Origin: an uncultured Eubacteriales bacterium | Lineage (GTDB): Bacteria; Bacillota; Clostridia; Oscillospirales; Oscillospiraceae | Direction: 5' to 3' | Length of the DNA stretch: 9,724 bases | Assembly (NCBI GenBank): GCA_900544945.1 | Contig: UQXG01000087.1 | Location: forward strand, 1 to 9,724 | In this document: in pieces, positions 1 to 4,968 of the stretch | Layout of the letters: each line of letters starts with the position of its first letter | Numbering within the stretch: the stretch's first letter is position 1 | Translations under genes and position numbers: made by a program | The notes under the pieces: model-generated | Told to the model about the DNA's origin: nothing | What the model saw: the letters and a program-made list of their open reading frames with translations, nothing else | Database searches by the model: none

Positions 1-8
1 TATCAGGG

Positions 9-49
9 GGATTGCCACGCCAGTGTGAGCACTGGCTCGCAATGACATG
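9..49 (-). repeat. Palindromic intergenic repeat, copy R1
   Basis: Read on the minus strand it starts CATGTCATTG and ends CAATCC, the same ends as the copies at 3774-3820 and 3851-3893. It folds as a two-part hairpin: outer ATTGC/GCAAT (11-15 with 39-43) and inner GCCAGTG/CACTGGC (19-25 with 30-36) around a 4-nt loop. It lies at the window edge, so it could be a solitary copy or the end of a larger composite element like the one at 3851-4045. No coding function is suggested. Confidence 0.7.
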
Positions 50-67
50 GTTCTTAGACAATCTCAG

Positions 68-98
68 AAATCCCGCCGCGAAATGCGGCGGGATTTTT
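68..98. terminator. Bidirectional hairpin terminator after ribU
   Basis: A perfect 12-bp stem (68-79 with 85-96) with a 5-nt loop begins 4 bases beyond the ribU stop codon. On the plus strand it is followed by TTTTT (94-98), so it would stop transcripts coming from the left. In the ribU direction the U-tract is only three long, so termination of ribU may be less complete. Confidence 0.75.
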
Positions 99-100
99 CG

Positions 101-820
101 TTAGTGATGCAGTCCAAACAGGGGTCGAGCTACCCGCTTGTAAAGAAGCAGGGTCAGCAGGGAAACCACCGCGCCCTTCACGATGTTCAGGGGAGCGACG
201 CAGAGCACCACGAAGGTGGTCACGCTGTTGACCCCCGGGTGAATGGCGGTGCCCATGGCGAGAATGGCATCCAGAGGCATTCCGTAGAGCTGGGCGAACT
301 TGGGCAGCAGGTACACCGCGTTGAAGGCGGTGCCGAAGACGGACATGCAAACGGTGCCAAGCACCAGGCCAATCACCGCACTGTGGCGGCTCTTGTGCAG
401 GTGATACCAGATGGAGGCGGGAAGTACGAAGGAGCAGCCCACCACGAAATTGGCAAGGTCTCCCACAAAGGCGGTGGAGGTGCCCTTGAGCAGCAGCTTC
501 AGCAGGATTTTCACGCCCTCACAGATCACCGTGGCGCAGGGCCCCAGGTAGAAGCCGCACAGCAGCACCGGCAGCTCGGAGAAGTCCAGCTTGTAAAAGC
601 CCGGAGCCAGGAAGGGCAGAGGGAAGTCCAGCATATGCAGCACTGCGGCCAGGGCGGCGCAGATGCCGATGATGCTTACCCGTCGGGCGGGAGTCACCTT
701 CCGGCACTCCGGCAGGAAGTGTTCGGCAAGCTTGGCAAGCAAAGCCAGGCCTACCACCAGTGCCAGACAGGTCAGAACGAAGGACAGATTTTCGGAAACT
801 TGGGACAACAGCGTACTCAT
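101..820 (-). CDS. ribU: ECF transporter S component, riboflavin-specific (RibU-like)
   Basis: This 239-residue, almost wholly hydrophobic protein is the substrate-binding membrane subunit of an energy-coupling factor importer; it would bind riboflavin and share the EcfA/EcfA'/EcfT module encoded elsewhere. The conserved S-component region is at residues 78-128 (KLDFSELPVLLCGFYLGP, then EGVKILLKLLLKGTS and GDLANFVVG), and about six membrane helices can be drawn, including an N-terminal one at about 13-32. Start: the ATG at 820 is preceded by GGAGAGAG at good spacing. An upstream in-frame ATG at 883 is unlikely because it lies within the riboswitch terminator region. The FMN riboswitch upstream points strongly to riboflavin as substrate. 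What is inferred is the exact substrate; family and control are clear. No biosynthetic rib genes are visible in the window. Confidence 0.9.
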   Translation of the reverse strand: MSTLLSQVSENLSFVLTCLALVVGLALLAKLAEHFLPECRKVTPARRVSIIGICAALAAVLHMLDFPLPFLAPGFYKLDFSELPVLLCGFYLGPCATVICEGVKILLKLLLKGTSTAFVGDLANFVVGCSFVLPASIWYHLHKSRHSAVIGLVLGTVCMSVFGTAFNAVYLLPKFAQLYGMPLDAILAMGTAIHPGVNSVTTFVVLCVAPLNIVKGAVVSLLTLLLYKRVARPLFGLHH

Positions 821-837
821 ATTACTCTCTCCAATAC

Positions 838-868
838 AAAAAATCGCCCCGGGAATACACCCAGGGCG
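838..868 (-). terminator. Regulatory intrinsic terminator of the FMN riboswitch
   Basis: On the minus strand CGCCCTGGG pairs with CCCGGGGCG (9 bp with one G-U, 6-nt loop, 845-868) and is followed by A and six Ts (838-843). It sits between the aptamer and the ribU Shine-Dalgarno, the usual place for an expression platform that ends transcription when FMN is bound. A segment of the aptamer 5' side (996-1002) is complementary to the left arm (862-868), giving a possible antiterminator pairing; this pairing is inferred. Confidence 0.85.
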
Positions 869-878
869 TGAAAATAAA

Positions 879-898
879 CGCAAGAAAAAAGCCTTGCG
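879..898 (-). other. Small linker hairpin between aptamer and terminator
   Basis: On the minus strand CGCAAG (893-898) pairs with CTTGCG (879-884) around an 8-nt U-rich loop. Its 5' arm overlaps the last two bases of the P1 3' strand (897-898), so the hairpin and a fully closed P1 compete slightly. It may be part of the switching structure or a simple spacer or pause site. Confidence 0.45.
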
Positions 899-1010
899 TA
901 TCTTCTTCCATCCAGACTATACTGTCGGTATCGGAGTTTCACCGATTCAACCCGATTGGGCTCGCGGACTTTACCGCCGGTGGGGAATTGCGCCCCGCCC
1001 TGAAGATACG
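897..1010 (-). ncRNA. FMN riboswitch (RFN element) controlling ribU
   Basis: The minus strand carries the hallmark RFN core segments in order: AGGGCGGGGCGCAATTCCCC, ACCGGCGGTAAAGTCCGCGA, GGTGAAACTCCGA, and CCGACAGTATAGTCTGGATG followed by GAAGAAGAT. P1 is a perfect 9-bp helix (1002-1010 with 897-905). The family binds flavin mononucleotide and lowers expression of riboflavin synthesis or uptake genes. Here it is followed by a U-tailed terminator and then ribU, so it is expected to act by premature termination. Confidence 0.97.
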
Positions 1011-1029
1011 AACATATTCAGTTGCCCCT

Positions 1030-1058
1030 AAGATAGCACCAGGAAGGCGACTTGTCAA
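1030..1058 (-). promoter_or_regulatory. Promoter of the ribU riboswitch transcript
   Basis: On the minus strand: -35 TTGACA (plus positions 1053-1058), a 17-bp spacer, and -10 TATCTT (1030-1035) preceded by TGC, an extended -10. The start site should lie near 1023, a few bases ahead of the aptamer P1, giving a leader of about 200 nt. Confidence 0.85.
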
Positions 1059-1080
1059 GAGGCAAATGACATGCTATACT
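1052..1080 (+). promoter_or_regulatory. Promoter-like sequence back to back with the ribU promoter
   Basis: On the plus strand TTGTCA (1052-1057), 17 bp, then TATACT (1075-1080) with a TGC extended -10. The -35 lies in the near-palindrome CTTGTCAAG that also holds the ribU -35 on the other strand. It would fire into the 3' end of the DUF4830 gene, giving antisense RNA and perhaps reading on toward the rsuA gene. No coding start follows it closely, so activity is inferred from sequence alone. Confidence 0.45.
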
Positions 1081-1110
1081 ATTTTGCGTGACATGCTATA
1101 CTATTTCGCG
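1067..1110. repeat. Tandem 22-bp direct repeat (two units)
   Basis: Units 1067-1088 and 1089-1110 are contiguous and match at 21 of 22 positions (TGACATGCTATACTATTTTGCG versus ...TTTCGCG). The second unit covers the final codons and TAG stop of the DUF4830 gene, the first lies just after it. Each unit contains a TGCTATACT extended -10-like motif. Confidence 0.9.
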
Positions 1111-1631
1111 GCAAGGGATGGCGTGGTTTCCGGGGTGACCGTGGAGGGCACGGGCACCGAAGCCTTTGGCGCGGCCTCCGGCATTTTCAGCGCCCGAATC
1201 TGGCCGCCGGGGGCGGAATCCGTCACATCCCCGCCGATGACCTGATTCTTGTAGATCAGCAGGGTGGCGTACACCGGTTCCGTAGCACCGGGGAAATTGT
1301 TGATTTTGTAGACATAGCGCATGACCTTTTTCCCAGCGAACTGGCTCAGGTCATAGCCCTGGCTCAGCTGCAATTGGTTGTAGCGGGTAAAAACCTGACT
1401 GCCCGCCTCCGGAATCCGCACCTGTGAGGATTCCGTGGGGGTGGTGGTGACCTGCCAGCCCAGATCCTCCAGAAATTTCACCCGGCCGTCGTTGCTGCGC
1501 AGGGCCGGCGCGGAGGTTTCCTCCGCCTTGCCGCCGCCCAGCAGGAGAATCAGTGCCAGCACCAGAGCGGCCACGGCGGCAAGTCCCAGCAGAATTTTTT
1601 TGAAATTGACCTTCGCGGTCATAACCATCAT
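1101..1631 (-). CDS. Membrane-anchored DUF4830-domain protein
   Basis: A 176-residue protein with a short basic N terminus and one hydrophobic segment (about residues 12-31), followed by an extracytoplasmic part. I assign DUF4830 from the pattern at residues 48-146: GRVKFLEDLGWQV, VRIPE, RYNQLQLSQGYDLSQFAGKK, RYVYKINNFP, then YATLLIYKNQVIGGDVTD. The domain is found in clostridial secreted or membrane proteins and has no established function. The tail (150-176) is Pro/Ser/Thr-rich and low in complexity. Start: the ATG at 1631 has GGGAGGGA eight bases ahead; ATGs at 1628 and 1622 are possible but less well placed. It is divergent from the pseudouridine synthase gene (70-bp gap). There is no clear terminator before the ribU promoter, so read-through into the ribU leader is possible. 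Its stop codon lies in the tandem repeat. Confidence 0.75.
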   Translation of the reverse strand: MMVMTAKVNFKKILLGLAAVAALVLALILLLGGGKAEETSAPALRSNDGRVKFLEDLGWQVTTTPTESSQVRIPEAGSQVFTRYNQLQLSQGYDLSQFAGKKVMRYVYKINNFPGATEPVYATLLIYKNQVIGGDVTDSAPGGQIRALKMPEAAPKASVPVPSTVTPETTPSLAAK

Positions 1632-1701
1632 AGAAAATCCCTCCCGATAGACTAGGTAATAAAGCCTATGCGGTTTTCGGACAGGGTAGAACGGAGACAC
1701 C

Positions 1702-2406
1702 ATGGAACGACTGGACAAATTTCTCTGCGACAGCGGCGCAGGCACCCGCTCCCAGGTAAAGCTTCTGCTGAAAACTGGCAGAGTGACCCTGGACGGCAGA
1801 GCCGAAAAGGATGGCAGCCGGAAAATTGACCCCCAGTGTCAGCAAATCGCTCTGGACGGGGAAGTCCTGGGGGGAAAGCGGCGGCTGGTGGTCATGCTCA
1901 ATAAGCCCGCGGGCTACGTTACGGCTACCGAGGACGCCCAGCAGAAAACCGTTATGGAGCTGCTGCCCAGGCAATGGGCTCACCTGGACTTGAAACCTGT
2001 CGGGCGGCTGGACAAGGAAACCGAGGGGCTGCTGCTCTTTACCAACGACGGCGATTTACTCCACTGGCTCATCAGCCCGAAAAAGGAAGTGCCGAAAATC
2101 TACTATGCCAGACACGAGGGACAGGCCAGGCCGGAGGATGTGCAGGCCTTCGCCGGGGGGCTGACCCTTCGGGACGGGACGGTGTGCCGCCCGGCGGAGC
2201 TGACGCCGTTGGGCCCCGGAGAGAGCCTGATTCAGGTCTGCGAGGGGAAATATCATCAGGTGCGCCGGATGATGGCCGCCCGGGGCATGACAGTGACCTA
2301 TCTGGAACGGCGGCAGGAGGGAAGCCTGACCCTGGACGATCTGCCCAGAGGTCAGGCCCGAGAACTGACGGAGGTGGAGCTTGCGACCCTGGAGCAGGGC
2401 GAATAA
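1702..2406 (+). CDS. rsuA: 16S rRNA pseudouridine synthase, RsuA family
   Basis: A 234-residue cytoplasmic enzyme expected to isomerise a uridine of 16S rRNA (U516 in E. coli RsuA) to pseudouridine. An S4 RNA-binding domain occupies about residues 1-48 (MERLDKFLCDSGAGTRSQVK), followed by the LNKPAGYVTA strand (66-75). The catalytic motif GRLDKETEGLLLFTNDG lies at 101-117 with the nucleophile Asp104, and the C-terminal family motif EGKYHQVRRM is at 181-190. The length fits RsuA (about 230) and is short for RluB. The ATG is preceded by AACGGAG at suitable spacing. I see no convincing promoter in the 70-bp divergent gap; a weak TTGACC/TAGAAA pair at 1606-1636 is possible. No strong terminator follows. 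Sub-family (RsuA versus RluB/E/F) is inferred from length and motifs. Confidence 0.9.
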   Translation: MERLDKFLCDSGAGTRSQVKLLLKTGRVTLDGRAEKDGSRKIDPQCQQIALDGEVLGGKRRLVVMLNKPAGYVTATEDAQQKTVMELLPRQWAHLDLKPVGRLDKETEGLLLFTNDGDLLHWLISPKKEVPKIYYARHEGQARPEDVQAFAGGLTLRDGTVCRPAELTPLGPGESLIQVCEGKYHQVRRMMAARGMTVTYLERRQEGSLTLDDLPRGQARELTEVELATLEQGE

Positions 2407-2436
2407 AGGGCAAAAGACGGTCATTTTGCTGATAGG

Positions 2437-2467
2437 ATTCCATATGTTACGGAAAGGACTATGGAAT
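2437..2467. repeat. Short inverted repeat downstream of rsuA
   Basis: ATTCCATA (2437-2444) and TATGGAAT (2460-2467) are perfect inverted repeats with a 15-nt loop. There is no T-tract after it, so it is not a convincing intrinsic terminator. It could be a protein-binding site or a weak RNA hairpin protecting the rsuA 3' end. Confidence 0.35.
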
Positions 2468-2525
2468 ATGTTGGAAGAATATCTAAAAAAACAAATCCTT
2501 TTTGCAGTAAAATGTCAAAAGGTAC

Positions 2526-2554
2526 TTGCAATGTGCGCAAAAGCTGTGTATAAT
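2526..2554 (+). promoter_or_regulatory. Promoter of the PucR/CdaR-like regulator gene
   Basis: TTGCAA (2526-2531), a 17-bp spacer and a perfect TATAAT (2549-2554). The start site should be near 2561, leaving a leader of about 50 nt before the ATG at 2613. Confidence 0.8.
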
Positions 2555-2571
2555 AACAATGCAATTTTGTG

Positions 2572-2583
2572 AAATGCGCATTT
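2572..2583. promoter_or_regulatory. 12-bp palindrome, possible operator
   Basis: AAATGCGCATTT is a perfect 12-bp palindrome about 11 bases downstream of the predicted start site of the regulator gene, a position from which a bound protein would block transcription. A related half, TGCGCAAAA, occurs at 2534-2542 inside the promoter spacer. Binding by the gene's own product is inferred only. Confidence 0.4.
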
Positions 2584-2612
2584 GTGCAAGATACTAAGGG
2601 AGTGACAGAAAG

Positions 2613-3704
2613 ATGTCCAATAGTGTTTTTCAGAGCGTGATTGTCCAGCTGCGGGATATTTCAGACCGGGTGTTCGGCGTTATTGACACCGAGGGCTGCG
2701 TGATTTCCAGCACCGATATGTCTCTGCTGGGAGAGCGTTGGCCGGATGCGGCACTGAAGGTGGGAAATGCTTCGGAAAGCATTGTGACCTTCGCCCAGAA
2801 GAGCTTCAAGGCCATTATGGGCAACTCCAATTACTTCGAGTATGCCGTGTTCTGCTCCGGCGACGACGAGACTGCCAGAAGCTTCTGCCAGATGGCCTTT
2901 ATTGCCCTGAACGATGCCAAGACCTTCTATGAGGAGAAGCACGACCGGGGCACCTTTGTCAAGAATATTATTATGGATAATATTCTCCCCGGCGATATTT
3001 ACATCCGGGCCAAGGAGCTGCATTTTGCCACCGATGCTCCCCGGGCGGTGTTCCTGATCCGCCAGGTGGGTCACAGCGACGTGGCCACCGTGGACGTGCT
3101 CACCGGCATGTTCCCGGACAAGATGCAGGACTTTGTCCTGTCCGTTAATGAGACCGACGTTGCCATTATCAAGCAGATCAGCGGCACCGTTACCGCCGAG
3201 GATCTGGAGAAGATCGCGGTGAGCGTGGAAGATACCCTGAAAAACGAGCTGCGCATCAAGACCATCATCGGTATCGGCACCGTGGCCGAGCACCTGCGGG
3301 AGCTGGCCGACTCCTATAAGGAGGCCCAGACCGCCATTGAGGTGGGCAAGGTCTTCGACACCGAGAAGAGCGTCATGCACTATGAGAACCTGGGCATCGG
3401 CCGTCTGATCTATCAGCTGCCTACCACCCTGTGTGAGATCTTCCTGCGGGAGGTTTTCAAGAAGAACTCCCTGGATTCTCTGGATCAGGAGACCCTCTTT
3501 ACCATCAACAAGTTCTTCGAGAACAGCCTGAACGTGTCCGAGACCTCCCGGAAGCTGTTCGTCCACCGGAATACCCTGGTCTACCGGCTGGAGAAGATCC
3601 GCAAGCTGACAGGCCTGGATCTGCGGCAGTTCGACCACGCCATTGTCTTCCGGGTGGCGCTGATGGTGCGTCAGTATCTGGCCTCCCGGGAAAACCGGCA
3701 GTAA
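2613..3704 (+). CDS. PucR/CdaR-family transcriptional regulator
   Basis: A 363-residue cytoplasmic regulator. The C terminus (about 296-354) is the PucR-type helix-turn-helix: FFENSLNVSETSRKLFVHRN followed by TLVYRLEKIRKLTGLDL. The middle (about 140-260) matches in layout the GGDEF-like domain of CdaR-type regulators and includes the typical AEHLRELADSYKEAQTAIEVG. The N terminus (about 8-110) resembles the sugar-diacid-recognition type (FGVIDTEGCVISSTDMSLLGE), so a small effector is likely, but its identity cannot be told; no sugar-acid or purine catabolic genes are near. Start: ATG with AAGGGAG ahead. The gene has its own promoter and terminator and is not part of the ftsEX operon. Autoregulation through the palindrome at 2572-2583 is possible. 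Family is clear; target genes are unknown. Confidence 0.85.
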   Translation: MSNSVFQSVIVQLRDISDRVFGVIDTEGCVISSTDMSLLGERWPDAALKVGNASESIVTFAQKSFKAIMGNSNYFEYAVFCSGDDETARSFCQMAFIALNDAKTFYEEKHDRGTFVKNIIMDNILPGDIYIRAKELHFATDAPRAVFLIRQVGHSDVATVDVLTGMFPDKMQDFVLSVNETDVAIIKQISGTVTAEDLEKIAVSVEDTLKNELRIKTIIGIGTVAEHLRELADSYKEAQTAIEVGKVFDTEKSVMHYENLGIGRLIYQLPTTLCEIFLREVFKKNSLDSLDQETLFTINKFFENSLNVSETSRKLFVHRNTLVYRLEKIRKLTGLDLRQFDHAIVFRVALMVRQYLASRENRQ

Positions 3705-3717
3705 TCTTCGCTTTTTG

Positions 3718-3749
3718 AAGCTGCCCCGCTTTTGCGGGGCAGCTTTTTT
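3718..3749 (+). terminator. Strong intrinsic terminator after the regulator gene
   Basis: AAGCTGCCCCGC (3718-3729) pairs perfectly with GCGGGGCAGCTT (3734-3745) around TTTT, followed by a run of six Ts (3744-3749). It starts 13 bases after the stop codon. Confidence 0.95.
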
Positions 3750-3773
3750 CGCTGCGGGGGCTTTGAAAAAGGT

Positions 3774-3820
3774 ATGTCATTGGTGTGACCCCCTCCGGGG
3801 ATTCCCTCCGGTCACAATCC
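3774..3820 (+). repeat. Palindromic intergenic repeat, copy R2
   Basis: It begins ATGTCATTG and ends CAATCC like R1 and R3, but the inner palindrome is different: TGTGACC (3784-3790) with GGTCACA (3810-3816), and a smaller CCCC/GGGG hairpin within. Shared ends with a changed core suggest either a divergent family member or chance similarity plus a local hairpin; I favour the former. Confidence 0.5.
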
Positions 3821-3850
3821 TTCGGTTTTTCCGAGCGCTTCCGGATACAA

Positions 3851-3893
3851 CATGTCATTGCGAACCAGCGTCGCAACGCTGGTGTGTCAATCC
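3851..3893 (+). repeat. Palindromic intergenic repeat, copy R3 (left arm of composite element)
   Basis: CATGTCATTGCGAACCAGCG through CAATCC. The inner stem ACCAGCG/CGCTGGT (3864-3870 with 3877-3883) corresponds to GCCAGTG/CACTGGC in R1. Two stem positions differ between the copies and both are changed on both sides (G-C to A-T and T-A to C-G), which keeps the hairpin intact. Confidence 0.75.
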
Positions 3894-4045
3894 GTACCCC
3901 TGCCTTCTCTGTGGGAGAGGTGCCCCGCAGGGGCGGAAAGGGCGTTTTTACCCTCTCAGTCACTTCGTGACAGCTCCCCCAGAGTGGGAGCCAAGGGGGA
4001 ACGAGAGAAACGGATTGCCTTCCGCCGCCCGCCGGTACGCAATGA
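3855..4045. mobile_element. Fold-back (MITE-like) composite intergenic element
   Basis: TCATTGCGAACC (3855-3866) and GGTACGCAATGA (4034-4045) form terminal inverted repeats matching at 11 of 12 positions. Nested inside are CAATCCGT (3888-3895) and ACGGATTG (4010-4017), a perfect 8-bp inverted pair. The core (3896-4009) is itself partly self-complementary (CTCTGTGGGAGAGGTG near 3907 against the complement of CAGCTCCCCCAGAG near 3971) and carries small hairpins GCCCC/GGGGC (3922-3934) and GTCAC/GTGAC (3959-3971). No open frame in it resembles a protein and no flanking target duplication is evident. I read it as a non-coding, possibly non-autonomous element; mobility is inferred. Confidence 0.55.
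4012..4045 (-). repeat. Palindromic intergenic repeat, copy R4 (right arm of composite element)
   Basis: On the minus strand it runs TCATTGCGTACC ... GGCAATCC, an inverted copy of R3. Its inner stem is weak (only CCG/CGG is clear), so this copy looks degenerate or shortened (34 nt versus 41-47 in the others). Confidence 0.6.
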
Positions 4046-4188
4046 GACCCCTTATTTTGGCGCATACAAACCGGCCGGGGCTCTCTGGCTGGTTTACCAT
4101 AATTTCAAAATCCTGGAATTTTACCCATAAAAAATGTGGCTCAATTGTGAATTTTTCCGACAAAAATGGCGAGGAACCCGGTTCGCCG
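4046..4188. other. Non-coding stretch between the repeat element and the ftsE promoter
   Basis: Together with 3750-4045 this makes a gap of over 500 bases without a credible gene. It holds one hairpin, AAACCGGCC (4068-4076) with GGCTGGTTT (4087-4095), 9 bp with one G-T pair and no T-tract, then AT-rich sequence. Translations across it are uninterrupted on the plus strand only as an upstream extension of the ftsE frame and show no family features or start signal. Confidence 0.5.
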
Positions 4189-4217
4189 TTGACAACTGCA
4201 GCGCAATGTGTTACAAT
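4189..4217 (+). promoter_or_regulatory. Promoter of the ftsEX operon
   Basis: TTGACA (4189-4194), a 17-bp spacer, and TACAAT (4212-4217) preceded by TGT, an extended -10. The start site should be near 4224, giving a leader of about 55 nt. Confidence 0.88.
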
Positions 4218-4231
4218 TCGGTTACATGCGA

Positions 4232-4257
4232 GCAGGCTCGGGTGCGCCCGGGGCTGC
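4232..4257 (+). promoter_or_regulatory. Leader hairpin ahead of ftsE
   Basis: GCAG-g-CTCGGG (4232-4242) pairs with CCCGGG-g-CTGC (4247-4257) around a TGCG loop, with one G-G mismatch and one G-T pair. It fills most of the predicted 5' leader and ends about 6 bases before the AGGAGA ribosome site, so it could affect mRNA stability or translation. It has no T-tract. Confidence 0.5.
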
Positions 4258-4278
4258 CTGATACAGGAGATTATACAT

Positions 4279-4968
4279 ATGATTGAATTTACGAATGTGG
4301 TAAAATCCTATGAGCAGGGCAATAACGCGCTGAACGGCGTTTCCATGCAGATTGAGGACGGAGAGTTCTGCTTCCTCATCGGCCCCTCCGGCTCCGGTAA
4401 ATCCACCATTATCAAGCTGATTTCCGGAGAGCTGAAGCCCACCTCCGGCACCGTCCATGTGAACGGCTACTCCCTGGAGCGGATCCGCAAGCGGGAAATT
4501 CCCTACCTGCGCCGCACCGTCGGCGTGGTTTTCCAGGACTACCGGCTCATCGACAAGATGACCGTCTATGAAAACGTGGCCTTCGCCATGCGGGTGGTCG
4601 GTGCCCGGGAGCGGGAGATCAAGGAGCGGGTGCCCTATGTGCTGGAGCTGGTGGGACTGGAAAGCAAAATGAACCGGCACCCCCACGAAATGTCCGGTGG
4701 TGAGCAGCAGAGACTGGCCATTGCCCGGGCTCTGGTGAATAACCCCTCCACCATCATCGCCGACGAGCCCACCGGCAACCTGGATCCGGAGCGCTCCTTT
4801 GAAATCATGGCGCTGCTCCAGGAGATCAACAATCTGGGCACCACCATGCTGGTGGTTACCCACGACCAGAATCTGGTCAGACTGTTCCACAAGCGGGTCA
4901 TCTCCATTGACGAGGGCCGTGTGGTCAGCGACGGAGCAGGGGAGGAAGAGATCAATGAAGCTGAATAA
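4279..4968 (+). CDS. ftsE: Cell division ATP-binding protein FtsE
   Basis: A 229-residue ABC ATPase, the cytoplasmic partner of FtsX. FtsEX does not transport; it uses ATP hydrolysis to switch on peptidoglycan hydrolases outside the membrane. Visible motifs: Walker A GPSGSGKST (35-43, Lys41), Q-loop Gln86, signature MSGGEQQR (138-145), Walker B TIIADEPTG (158-166, Asp162, Glu163) and switch His195. All are intact, so it should hydrolyse ATP. Typical FtsE features are VFQDYRL (84-90) and the DEPTGNLDP run. Start: ATG with AGGAGA eight bases ahead; the frame stays open far upstream to 3715 but that part is repeat DNA with no family similarity. It overlaps ftsX by 14 nt, pointing to coupled translation. 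It opens a five-gene operon with two M23 peptidases and an S41 protease. Confidence 0.97.
   Translation: MIEFTNVVKSYEQGNNALNGVSMQIEDGEFCFLIGPSGSGKSTIIKLISGELKPTSGTVHVNGYSLERIRKREIPYLRRTVGVVFQDYRLIDKMTVYENVAFAMRVVGAREREIKERVPYVLELVGLESKMNRHPHEMSGGEQQRLAIARALVNNPSTIIADEPTGNLDPERSFEIMALLQEINNLGTTMLVVTHDQNLVRLFHKRVISIDEGRVVSDGAGEEEINEAE

Noticed and set aside
47..871. 274-codon open frame on the plus strand opposite ribU
   Set aside because: Its translation is rich in Gly, Gln and His with no hydrophobic or family pattern; it is the antisense shadow of ribU, whose family, Shine-Dalgarno and riboswitch are clear.
821..883. N-terminal extension of ribU to an ATG at 883
   Set aside because: The extra 21 codons would be encoded by the riboswitch terminator and its T-tract, with no ribosome site; the ATG at 820 has GGAGAGAG ahead.
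1067..1110. Tandem repeat considered as a CRISPR remnant
   Set aside because: The two 22-bp units are contiguous with no spacer and no cas genes are nearby.
2410..2429. GCAAAA/TTTTGC hairpin just after rsuA as a terminator
   Set aside because: Only 6 bp, A-T rich, with no T-tract afterwards; too weak to call.
2381..2572. 63-codon frame between rsuA and the regulator gene (also a 43-codon version starting at 2444)
   Set aside because: It starts inside rsuA, lacks a ribosome site, and runs over the -35/-10 of the regulator promoter. No family recognised.
2661..3638. 325-codon minus-strand frame opposite the PucR/CdaR-like gene
   Set aside because: Leu/Gly/His/Gln-rich shadow frame typical of the antisense of a G+C-rich gene; the plus-strand protein matches a family throughout.
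3505..4065. 186-codon minus-strand frame across the regulator 3' end and the repeats
   Set aside because: It crosses a strong terminator and repeat DNA, has low-complexity Arg/Pro/Gly content and no start signal.
3715..4278. Upstream extension of ftsE by 188 codons
   Set aside because: It would translate a terminator, palindromic repeats and the ftsE promoter; FtsE homology begins exactly at the ATG at 4279, which has a good Shine-Dalgarno.
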